From positions 1 to 11,290 of the forward strand of contig CAYQDF010000101.1 of the NCBI GenBank assembly GCA_964416175.1: 11,290 nucleotides of DNA. The letters are read 5' to 3'. A program made the position numbers and the translations under genes. Origin of the DNA: CAYQDF01 sp964416175. Its GTDB lineage: Bacteria; Chloroflexota; Anaerolineae; Anaerolineales; UBA4823. A model generated the notes under the pieces. It did no database searches. It was given only the letters and a program-made list of their open reading frames with translations, and had not been told where the DNA came from. Of the stretch, positions 6,529 to 11,290 are shown one piece after another. Numbering within the stretch: position 1 is the first letter of the stretch; each line of letters opens with the position of its first letter.

Positions 6529-7398
6529 TCATCTCTCCACTTCCAGTTCGTACCGGTCGATCAGGTACTCGTCCCAGACCGGCTCGAGCTCGAACAGCTG
6601 GTTCGAGGTCGGGGCGCGGAGCACGATGTCGAATACTCCGCCGGCGTCCTTGAGGTGCTTGAGCACCAGGGCGTCCTGGGGGCTCATCGCCAGCAGGATG
6701 GCGACGGCGTTTACCTGCTGGCGGCTGGGCGTCGGGGTAGGCTGCGGGGTGCCTTCGACCTGCCCCGGCAGCTCCACCTGCCCACCCGCGGCCTGCTGCT
6801 GGGTCTGCACCACATCCACCACCATGGCAGCGATCTCGATGCGCTGGATGGCGTCGAAGGTGAACAGCTCGGTCTGCGGCTCCTGAGTCTCCTGGACCAG
6901 GAGCGGGTTGGCGGGCGCCACCTCCACTTCCTGCTCGATCGAAACCAGGATGTCGACGATGTCGCCGCGCTCCAGGATGTCCAGCGAGCTCATCAGGTCG
7001 TTCGCCGGGAAGGCCATCAGCACCTGTTCGCCCGAGAGGATGAAGGCCAGGTCGCGCTGGACGTTGGTCGGGTTCGCCAGGTGGTGGCTCATCACCATCT
7101 GCCCACCGACCAGGTCCGTCTTGACCATCCGACCCAGGACCTCGCCCAGGACGCGCATGGTGCCGCGCGGGGCGATCCCCAGCGGAACTTCCATCTCGGT
7201 TACGTCGCCCTCGTTGAGCACCGAACCGAGGGGGACGTCGTGGGTGACGATGATGACCGTCTCGGTGAGCGGCGGCGGGGGGGTGGGCGTCGTCACCGGG
7301 CTCACGGCCCGTCGGAAGAAGCCCCCGATGAAGATGCCGCCCACCAGCGCCAGCCCGATGCCCAGGACGGCCAGGATGAACACTCTGCTACGGCTCAA
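6529..7398 (-). CDS. cpaB: CpaB/RcpC-type Flp pilus assembly protein (SAF domain), TTG start
   Basis: Membrane-anchored assembly protein of the Tad system. It has 289 residues: an N-terminal TM or uncleaved signal anchor (about 7-27), a TTPTPPPP linker (36-43), and a SAF domain (about 46-107; VIIVTHDVPLGSVLNEGDVT...GRMVKTDLVGGQMVMSHHL). An RcpC-type domain follows (about 115-285), including RGDIVDILV (144-152), interrupted by a low-complexity Gln/Pro/Thr stretch (198-228). The start is TTG (7398-7396), chosen because GGAGG lies 6 nt upstream (7409-7405) and the reading begins directly with the TM segment; an upstream ATG is in another frame and stops within 8 codons. In Gram-negative loci CpaB works with the secretin; here no secretin gene is seen, as in other monoderm Tad loci. 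A 271-nt leader separates it from the TadG-like gene. Confidence 0.92.
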   Translation of the reverse strand: MSRSRVFILAVLGIGLALVGGIFIGGFFRRAVSPVTTPTPPPPLTETVIIVTHDVPLGSVLNEGDVTEMEVPLGIAPRGTMRVLGEVLGRMVKTDLVGGQMVMSHHLANPTNVQRDLAFILSGEQVLMAFPANDLMSSLDILERGDIVDILVSIEQEVEVAPANPLLVQETQEPQTELFTFDAIQRIEIAAMVVDVVQTQQQAAGGQVELPGQVEGTPQPTPTPSRQQVNAVAILLAMSPQDALVLKHLKDAGGVFDIVLRAPTSNQLFELEPVWDEYLIDRYELEVER

Positions 7399-7669
7399 TG
7401 GATGCCTCCATGCAATTAGATTGGCTTGCGGACAGGTTGCCCACCCCCATAACCCCGCAGACCGACGAATTTATCCAACCACCTCTTAAGGTTTGTTCCT
7501 CCTGAATCGATTCCCGGTGAGACCGGCGCGGCCCGCCTCCGAGCCGCGGGGGACGCCAGCTGGGATGTGCGGTACCCGAGTACAACTATTAACAGTTCTT
7601 CAGAGTTTTTGTTACACCAATAAGGGCGGGTCTCCATGATTTTAGTTCTTCTTGCGGATCCGGCGCTTT
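7399..7669 (-). promoter_or_regulatory. 271-nt structured leader upstream of cpaB
   Basis: The longest gap inside the downstream half of the operon. It holds two adjacent perfect hairpins: CCGGT-GAG-ACCGG (7514-7526) and CGCGGC/GCCGCG (7527-7532 and 7543-7548, 10-nt loop). Beside them is the 10-bp palindrome GAATCGATTC (7504-7513). Near its upstream end TTTGTTACACC (7608-7618) repeats exactly an 11-mer at 9957-9967, in the leader of the first tadE. The cpaB Shine-Dalgarno (7405-7409) closes it. Short frames here lack ribosome sites and family features. A regulatory leader is inference; I could not match it to a named riboswitch. Confidence 0.4.
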
Positions 7670-8953
7670 CTACTGGTCCAGGTAAACGGTGAACACGCCG
7701 GTGTCGAACTCGAAATCATCCCGGCCCTCCAGCCCCGGCACGTAGCCGGTCAGGAAGTATCCCTCGATTGAGACAGTGCTTTGTTTTTGCCCATTGGTCA
7801 GCTGTGTGTTGAGGTCCATGGCGCGGGTGATTCCCGGGCAATTGTCGCTCGGATGTTCACGTACGCAGGTGATGTAGAAGGCCGAAAAGCCCTTGACGTG
7901 GAAGTACATCGGCTGCATCGTGTGGATGATGTCCGTCCCAGGGTGGTACTTGGTCGGGCAGCCCGTGCTGGGGTAATCGTCGCAGAAGTCATCGAAAACC
8001 GGCAGCACCACCAGGGGGTTGGTCTGCCGGCGATCTTCTACGGTTTGGAAGATCGAATTGGCGACTCCGCCCTGTTCGGGGACCCACGTGTGTATATTCA
8101 GATCGCACCCATAGCCGTTTTCGATCCAGTAAGTCAGTTCGCTGCCACCCTCACTGGACGTGGGCGTGCAGTTCTCGGGTGACGACGGCCCGCCGTCCAG
8201 GTCGACCCAGGACCGGCCCCCCTCGGCGACCCAGTCGGATTCGCCGTCGCCGTCCAGATCGCAGGTCAGGTAGCCGTTGATCGGATCGTCCTCGATGCAG
8301 TTGAAATCCCCGTCGTAGCTCAGGCTGTCCATGACGATGTAGAGTTCCGGACAGACCTGCCCGTTGCCGTAACTGAAGCAGCCGTGCTCCGTGTCCGGGT
8401 TGTCGGAGGGATCCAGGTAGTCCTGGAGCAGTTCCCAGGTGATGCGCTGCTGCTGGCAGCTGGTGCTGTCCTGGGGCCAGCCGTTGACCGGCGGGCGGCA
8501 GGCCCACACCGTCGGGATCACACCCCTGCCCAACGTCGGCGAGTAGCATCCGGCTTTGGCGTAGGCAGTAGCTGTGATCTCATCGCGGCCCAGCACCCGC
8601 CCAAAGAAGGTGCCGAAGGCGACTTCCGTCTTTACCGTCACCGTACCCCCTGAGATTTGGGGTTCCTCCGCCGGGTCGATGGTGCCGTTCCCATTCTCGT
8701 CGAAAAGCTCGGCGCCGTTCGTTTCAACGTAGTTTATTGCCGCGGCCCTTCCGGCAGCAGCGTCTTCCGTCTCGCAGTACACCCGCGCCCCCGCCAGCGC
8801 CCCGGCGTCGGCCGCGTTCTGCGCGTTGCGCCGGTGGAAGTAGGTCATCCCGCCGTCCAGCACCAGAGCTAATATGGCCATGAACCCAAACAGCAGCAGC
8901 GCCACCAGGACCAGGCTCTGGCCCTTTTCGGTTTTTTTCGTCCAACGGTTCAT
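7670..8953 (-). CDS. TadG-like secreted pilus protein, Cys-rich with EF-hand-like loops
   Basis: A 427-residue TadE/TadG-like protein. The N-terminus has the pseudopilin pattern: basic MNRWTKKTEK, then GQSLVLVALLLFGFMAILAL (11-30, the membrane segment) and LDGGMTYFHRRNAQNAADAGALAGA (32-56), typical of the TadE/G-like N-terminal domain. The rest should be extracellular. It contains DENGNGTIDPAE (85-96), which fits the 12-residue EF-hand calcium loop, and DLDGDGESDW (232-241), a calcium-loop-like Asp cluster. Fourteen Cys (60, 136, 152, 166, 192, 201, 219, 231, 262, 283, 324, 332, 363, 372) suggest disulfides. I set the start at 8953 rather than the in-frame ATG at 9022, because AAGGAGGG (8965-8958) lies just before it and the shorter form begins like its family. 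The C-terminal region is not one I recognise; no vWA domain is evident. Confidence 0.85.
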   Translation of the reverse strand: MNRWTKKTEKGQSLVLVALLLFGFMAILALVLDGGMTYFHRRNAQNAADAGALAGARVYCETEDAAAGRAAAINYVETNGAELFDENGNGTIDPAEEPQISGGTVTVKTEVAFGTFFGRVLGRDEITATAYAKAGCYSPTLGRGVIPTVWACRPPVNGWPQDSTSCQQQRITWELLQDYLDPSDNPDTEHGCFSYGNGQVCPELYIVMDSLSYDGDFNCIEDDPINGYLTCDLDGDGESDWVAEGGRSWVDLDGGPSSPENCTPTSSEGGSELTYWIENGYGCDLNIHTWVPEQGGVANSIFQTVEDRRQTNPLVVLPVFDDFCDDYPSTGCPTKYHPGTDIIHTMQPMYFHVKGFSAFYITCVREHPSDNCPGITRAMDLNTQLTNGQKQSTVSIEGYFLTGYVPGLEGRDDFEFDTGVFTVYLDQ

Positions 8954-8957
8954 CTTA

Positions 8958-8965
8958 CCCTCCTT
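8958..8965 (-). promoter_or_regulatory. Ribosome binding site that sets the TadG-like start
   Basis: AAGGAGGG ends 4 nt before the ATG at 8953. The alternative in-frame ATG at 9022 has no comparable site and would add 23 residues with no pseudopilin features. Confidence 0.8.
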
Positions 8966-9047
8966 GACAAGACAAGCACCTTTGTAAAAGACATCGCGAA
9001 TGGTCGGATTATCAATCACCACATCCCTGTGAGCGGCAATTCGGATT

Positions 9048-9437
9048 TCACCATTTTTCTCTCAGCATGGTGGAGCTGCTTTGAATGGTGACGGTGCCCC
9101 CGGGGATGATCGCTCCCACGAAAGGAGTCACGGGCGTGAATTCGTATTCCACGATCACCTGGACGGTGTCCTCGGTCCAGGCCGGGGCGAGCACAGTGAT
9201 GTCGTCCTGGTCCAGGCCGATCGCCCGTTCCCGGACTCTGGCTTCGATGCCTGCGTCATTGCCAGGATTCACGATCGCAAAGCGGGCGCCCTCGCGCGCC
9301 GCGTTCTGCAGGACGGAGTAGGCGTAAGCCCCCCGGCCCAGGTCGAAGATCCCAAACACGAGCAATAAAAATATCGGCAGGGTAATCGCGTATTCGACCA
9401 GCTCCTGGCCGCGGGTCTTCGTCTTCCTGGAGTCCAT
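9048..9437 (-). CDS. tadE: TadE-type minor pseudopilin (second copy)
   Basis: Small pseudopilin of 129 residues. Prepilin-like processing site: basic MDSRKTKTRG, then QELVEYAITLPIFLLLVFGI (11-30), with cleavage expected after Gly10 and the conserved Glu/Tyr at +5/+6 (Glu15, Tyr16). FDLGRGAYAYSVLQNAAREGAR (31-52) is the TadE family signature. The rest is a short beta-rich extracellular domain with no Cys. The ATG (9437-9435) shares its A with the TGA of the upstream tadE, so the two are probably translationally coupled. Family members act as minor pilins or initiation/tip factors. The longer open frame that continues upstream to 9926 lies out of frame over the first tadE and is not real protein. 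Confidence 0.92.
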   Translation of the reverse strand: MDSRKTKTRGQELVEYAITLPIFLLLVFGIFDLGRGAYAYSVLQNAAREGARFAIVNPGNDAGIEARVRERAIGLDQDDITVLAPAWTEDTVQVIVEYEFTPVTPFVGAIIPGGTVTIQSSSTMLREKW

Positions 9438-9859
9438 CACTGCACCAGCATCTCCGCCGTGCGCTGCAAATCGATGGTTGCGCTGGGCAGGACCGTGCTG
9501 AAGATCAGTTCGAAGGTGTACGACACCGTCACCTCCACCGGTTGCATGCGGTCGCATTCTCCGAGCACCGTTTGCGGGCAGTTGACCGAGACGTCCCCCA
9601 CCGTGATCGTGATCCCGGCACCCTGGGCTTCGAGCACCGCCTGGTTTTTGCCGGCGGCGATCTCGTCGTGGTGCAGGGCAATGTACCGCGCCCCTTCCCG
9701 GGCGGCGTTGGTGATGGTGATCGCCGCGTGGAAGACCCGCCCCAGGTCGATCGCCCCGAACAGGATCAGGATCAGCAGCGGCAGCACCAGCGCGAACTCC
9801 ACCAGCTCCTGCCCCCGGCTGCGTCTTCTCCGACTCCCCGTTTGACTGCCCTGATTCAT
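9437..9859 (-). CDS. tadE: TadE-type minor pseudopilin (first copy)
   Basis: Pseudopilin of 140 residues. A basic leader (RRRRSRG, 10-16) is followed by QELVEFALVLPLLILILFGA (17-36), with cleavage expected after Gly16 and Glu21 at +5. IDLGRVFHAAITITNAAREGAR (37-58) matches TadE. The extracellular part has two Cys (94 and 102, in NCPQTVLGEC), which could form a small disulfide loop. The upstream ribosome site is weak (no clear GGAG before the ATG). It shares one base with the next gene (TGATG). Similar in length and layout to the second copy but clearly diverged, so an old duplication or two distinct subunits. Confidence 0.92.
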   Translation of the reverse strand: MNQGSQTGSRRRRSRGQELVEFALVLPLLILILFGAIDLGRVFHAAITITNAAREGARYIALHHDEIAAGKNQAVLEAQGAGITITVGDVSVNCPQTVLGECDRMQPVEVTVSYTFELIFSTVLPSATIDLQRTAEMLVQ

Positions 9860-10126
9860 GGCGTCTTTTCGTTAAGTCCAAACTGCCTGGGTCCGTGCGA
9901 TCGATTCTCCCGCCCAGGCCTTTCACTTTTGTAAGGTTTAACGTCCTCCACCATTATTTGTTACACCCCTGAACTTTCAAAGGCCCAAAATAATTATAGT
10001 CCGATTCGTAGTCCCTGCATAGTACTATTTTCCTATCTCGAACAGGGGGCTGCGGCGCCTGGAGCCGGGCCTTTCCCGATCCGCGTGGTTCGAGGGTCCG
10101 GGTCTCCAGCGGTCGCAAGGGGGAGG
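9860..10126. other. Leader of the tadE-tadG-cpaB segment; no gene seen
   Basis: Together with the terminator at 10127-10172 and what lies beyond it, this makes the 409-nt gap between the second prepilin and the first tadE. I see no convincing coding sequence: the one longer minus-strand frame (9954-10199) runs through the terminator hairpin and has no family features. It holds a consensus TATAAT on the minus strand (9998-9993), the 11-mer TTTGTTACACC (9957-9967, repeated upstream of cpaB), and a copy of the CTTACAAARRTG-like motif (9924-9936). The GC-rich part around 10040-10110 could fold but shows no long perfect stem. Confidence 0.5.
9993..9998 (-). promoter_or_regulatory. Possible -10 element (TATAAT) upstream of the first tadE
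   Basis: A perfect TATAAT on the minus strand, 134 nt before the tadE ATG and just after the pilin terminator, where a second promoter would be useful. The hexamer 17 nt upstream is TATGCA, a poor -35, so this is a weak call in isolation. Confidence 0.3.
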
Positions 10127-10172
10127 TTAATAAAGAAGGGGTCGAGATCCCCGGCAAGGAGTTCTCGACCCC
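10127..10172 (-). terminator. Rho-independent terminator or attenuator after the prepilin genes
   Basis: On the minus strand GGGGTCGAGA (10172-10163) pairs perfectly with TCTCGACCCC (10147-10138) across a 15-nt loop, and TTCTTTATTAACC follows at once (10137-10125). The tract is interrupted by C and A, so partial termination is plausible. It sits 97 nt behind the stop of the second prepilin, and could keep pilin mRNA more abundant than mRNA for the assembly genes. Confidence 0.7.
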
Positions 10173-10268
10173 CTCGAGGTTTCCCGGACCTCCCCCCACG
10201 CTTCCTCTGTCGGGGAAGCGCTCAAGTCATCCGGGTGGAATTTGCGCGTTAAGAAACTCTGTAAATCA

Positions 10269-10571
10269 CTACGGGAGCACCGCCAGCGCGTCCCCGACTG
10301 CCTGGATGGTGTCGCGCAGATCGATGCCGATCAAAGATAGTGCGACGACCGCGACGATCGAGAGCAGGCCGATCAGGATGGCGTATTCCGCCATGTCCTG
10401 GCCCTCCTCGCCGGATCGGAAGCCGAAGTGAAGATCGTGAGGGGCCTCCTCACGATCTTCACTTTCCCTCGTCGTTGCCAAATTTCCCTGTGCTGGTAAG
10501 AACTCTTCCCCGCCCGATAATTTCATTGAAGAGGCAGCAGATATCTGAGCGTCCGAAGTTGTTTTCAGCAC
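10269..10571 (-). CDS. flp: Flp-type prepilin with unusually long leader (start uncertain)
   Basis: Flp/Fap-type major pilin candidate. The mature part begins after Gly57: QDMAEYAILIGLLSIVAVVA (58-77), with Glu/Tyr at +5/+6, then LSLIGIDLRDTIQAVGDALAVLP, giving a 43-residue mature pilin. The preceding GEEG matches the KGEKG of the first prepilin. The GTG at 10571 gives a 57-residue leader; CAGG lies 5 nt upstream. Flp leaders are normally about 10-25 residues. Internal choices are ATG at codon 16 (no ribosome site) and TTG at codon 31 (AGGG close by, 27-residue leader). The 5' part contains a perfect 17-bp hairpin (10426-10464), which may be a regulatory or inserted element read through in frame. 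The gene follows the first prepilin by 40 nt. Confidence 0.82.
   Translation of the reverse strand: MLKTTSDAQISAASSMKLSGGEEFLPAQGNLATTRESEDREEAPHDLHFGFRSGEEGQDMAEYAILIGLLSIVAVVALSLIGIDLRDTIQAVGDALAVLP
10426..10464 (-). repeat. Perfect 17-bp hairpin within the leader of the second prepilin
   Basis: AAGTGAAGATCGTGAGG (10426-10442) is the exact reverse complement of 10448-10464, with a 5-nt loop (GGCCT on the plus strand). No T-tract follows on either strand. It overlaps codons for the ESEDREEAPHDLHF stretch, 14-26 codons before the predicted cleavage site, so it lies in the leader coding region or, if translation starts elsewhere, in the untranslated region. Confidence 0.9.
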
Positions 10572-10584
10572 GGGAACCTGCCTG

Positions 10585-10603
10585 GCTGCGATCTCTGCGC
10601 AGC
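10585..10603 (-). repeat. Short hairpin between the two prepilin genes
   Basis: GCTGCG (10585-10590) pairs with CGCAGC (10598-10603) around a 7-nt loop. It occupies most of the 40-nt gap between the first prepilin stop and the second prepilin GTG. It could protect or process the first pilin message; there is no T-tract. Confidence 0.5.
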
Positions 10604-10611
10604 GAGGATGA

Positions 10612-10800
10612 TCAGGGGACAGCCCAGCTGGCGACGATAGAGCCGATCTCGCTGAAGGTCATGCTGATCTGTTCCCCCAGGAAGGTCACAGCGAGGACGA
10701 CAACCAGGGCGATCAGGCCGATCAGCAGGGCGTACTCCGCCAGGTCCTGCCCTTTTTCGCCTTTCCTGGCTACGAACAGGGTCTTCAGATACTGGAACAT
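10612..10800 (-). CDS. flp: Flp-type major prepilin
   Basis: A 62-residue prepilin, probably the main fibre subunit. Leader MFQYLKTLFVARKGEKG (1-17), cleavage expected after Gly17, mature start QDLAEYALLIGLIALVVVLA (18-37) with the Flp Glu/Tyr pair at +5/+6, then a short polar tail ending ASWAVP. The 45-residue mature form is the usual Flp size. Its ATG has a perfect AAGGAGGT (10814-10807) 6 nt upstream, the strongest ribosome site of the window, in line with high expression. It is the first gene of the apparent pilus operon. No prepilin peptidase (TadV/CpaA) gene is in view, so processing must rely on one elsewhere. Confidence 0.95.
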   Translation of the reverse strand: MFQYLKTLFVARKGEKGQDLAEYALLIGLIALVVVLAVTFLGEQISMTFSEIGSIVASWAVP

Positions 10801-10806
10801 GGTTTT

Positions 10807-10814
10807 ACCTCCTT
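10807..10814 (-). promoter_or_regulatory. Strong ribosome binding site of the first prepilin
   Basis: AAGGAGGT, a full anti-Shine-Dalgarno match, 6 nt before the ATG at 10800. Most other genes here have weaker GGAG or AAGGA sites. Confidence 0.85.
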
Positions 10815-10871
10815 AAGTAAAGTGGTTTTCGGTTAGAATGACAAGCTCGTGTTCTGGGCCGGACTATCCGC

Positions 10872-10877
10872 ATTATA
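10872..10877 (-). promoter_or_regulatory. Candidate -10 (TATAAT) of the pilin promoter
   Basis: Perfect TATAAT on the minus strand, which would start transcription near 10865 and give a leader of about 65 nt to the prepilin ATG. No good -35 hexamer lies 16-18 nt upstream (TGTGCG, ATGTGC, GATGTG), which would fit an activator-dependent promoter. The position, just ahead of the first pilin and after the previous gene ends, supports the call. Confidence 0.5.
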
Positions 10878-10922
10878 GGGGCTGTCCGCAACGCGCACAT
10901 CGTGTTAACTGGGTATTTTTTC

Positions 10923-10938
10923 TACCTCACGCGAGGTA
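10923..10938. promoter_or_regulatory. 16-bp palindrome, possible operator upstream of the pilin promoter
   Basis: TACCTCACGCGAGGTA consists of 6-bp perfect arms around ACGC. It is centred about 65 bp upstream of the start predicted from the TATAAT at 10872-10877, a usual place for an activator. It is flanked by T on the left and A on the right of the plus strand, so neither direction gives stem plus T-tract; it is therefore not a terminator. The protein that would bind it is unknown. Confidence 0.4.
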
Positions 10939-11019
10939 AAATTCTGACATTTTTGTAAGCTGCCTGTCTTTTCGATCGCGTCTCCCTGTCAATTCAATCC
11001 CTCACCCCCAACGGAGATA

Positions 11020-11290
11020 TCAGTCCGGTTCCTTCACGAAGATCGTCGCAGCCTGGTCGCGGTGCACCCGCCTCCATTCGGGGGAGGCCTCGGCCGCCGC
11101 CGCCAGCTCCGCCTGCCCCTCCGGGCTGATCATCAGCGTCTTGATCCCGTACCTGTCCAGGAGGTCTTCCCAGCCAGGCAAGGCGCTGCTGACGTAGAAA
11201 TAGTCCTTCCAAATTTCAGGCGGGAACAGCTCGATCCGGGTGTCCACAAAGGTCCTGTACCCCGGCGCCGCCCAGATCAGGTAGCTGCCG
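11020..11290 (-). CDS. C-terminal end of a polytopic glycosyltransferase-like membrane protein (partial)
   Basis: Only the last 90 codons are in view; the N-terminus lies beyond the right edge. The visible part starts GSYLIWAAPGYRTFVDTRIE, then LFPPEIWKDYF and LPGWEDLLDRYGIKTLMISP, and ends EWRRVHRDQAATIFVKEPD. That layout (GGYLIW...VFIDGR...W..LLDRY.....L......W..VY.D..A.VFVR) is what I associate with the soluble C-terminal tail of multi-spanning GT39/ArnT-like or related hypothetical membrane proteins, frequent in Chloroflexota. No catalytic part can be seen, so the activity is unconfirmed. Its TGA at 11022-11020 lies 219 nt before the first prepilin, with the promoter region between them, so it is probably a separate transcription unit. 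Confidence 0.6.
   Translation of the reverse strand, partial: GSYLIWAAPGYRTFVDTRIELFPPEIWKDYFYVSSALPGWEDLLDRYGIKTLMISPEGQAELAAAAEASPEWRRVHRDQAATIFVKEPD

Noticed and set aside
7416..7637. Small minus-strand frame in the cpaB leader (73 codons)
   Set aside because: No ribosome site, no family features, and it covers the hairpins of the leader.
7399..7669. Cyclic-di-GMP (GEMM-type) riboswitch upstream of cpaB
   Set aside because: Fragments such as GGGGTTATGG and CCGCAAGCC look similar, but the conserved blocks are neither complete nor in the right order.
8954..9022. Extended N-terminus of the TadG-like protein from ATG 9022
   Set aside because: The ATG at 8953 has AAGGAGGG directly upstream and starts the normal basic/hydrophobic pseudopilin N-terminus; the extension has no such features.
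9048..9926. 292-codon minus-strand frame as one protein
   Set aside because: Its first half runs out of frame over the first tadE and is low-complexity; only the part from 9437 is a TadE protein.
9954..10199. Small minus-strand frame in the tadE leader (81 codons)
   Set aside because: Runs through the terminator hairpin and shows no protein-like features or ribosome site.
10340..10816. Plus-strand frame (158 codons) opposite both prepilins
   Set aside because: Antisense shadow; its resemblance to the minus-strand peptide is caused by the 17-bp inverted repeat.
10923..10938. Terminator of the glycosyltransferase-like gene
   Set aside because: The perfect stem is followed by A-rich sequence rather than T on the minus strand, and by AAATTC on the plus strand.

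Overview
The window is a GC-rich bacterial Tad/Flp (type IVc) pilus locus. Every gene I can support is on the minus strand, so transcription runs from the right edge to the left edge. The monoderm-style gene set (no secretin, no RcpB or pilotin-type lipoprotein), the proline- and threonine-rich CpaB linker, the LysM/TPR membrane protein and the intergenic repeats suggest a Chloroflexota (Anaerolineae-like) genome. That assignment is inference from style, not from a marker gene.

Layout in the direction of transcription: the C-terminus of a membrane glycosyltransferase-like protein (11290-11020); a promoter/leader region with a consensus TATAAT and a 16-bp palindrome; two Flp prepilins (10800-10612 and 10571-10269); a hairpin plus T-rich tail that looks like a terminator or attenuator (10172-10127); a 409-nt leader with a second TATAAT; two overlapping TadE-type minor pseudopilins (9859-9437 and 9437-9048); a Cys-rich TadG-like protein with two calcium-loop motifs (8953-7670); a 271-nt structured leader; CpaB/RcpC with a TTG start (7398-6529); CpaE/TadZ with a degenerate P-loop (6450-5164); a 237-nt spacer holding a cloverleaf-like inverted repeat; TadB (4926-3955); TadC (3826-2864); a one-TM TPR protein ending in a LysM domain (2838-1096); and the CpaF/TadA ATPase (982-1, running off the left edge).

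How the parts fit: Flp prepilins are the probable major fibre subunits. TadE, TadE and TadG-like proteins would be minor or tip components. CpaF powers assembly through the TadB/TadC membrane platform. CpaE/TadZ probably positions the machine, and CpaB is a membrane-anchored SAF-domain assembly factor. No secretin or prepilin peptidase is visible here. The TPR-LysM protein lies directly after TadC, where proteobacterial loci carry TadD, and could tie the machine to peptidoglycan.

The most unusual features are that LysM-TPR protein, the EF-hand-like loops and 14 cysteines of the TadG-like protein, a perfect 17-bp hairpin inside the long leader of the second prepilin, the missing P-loop lysine of CpaE, a 13-base motif found upstream of three genes, and a different short repeat in nearly every spacer of the downstream half of the operon.
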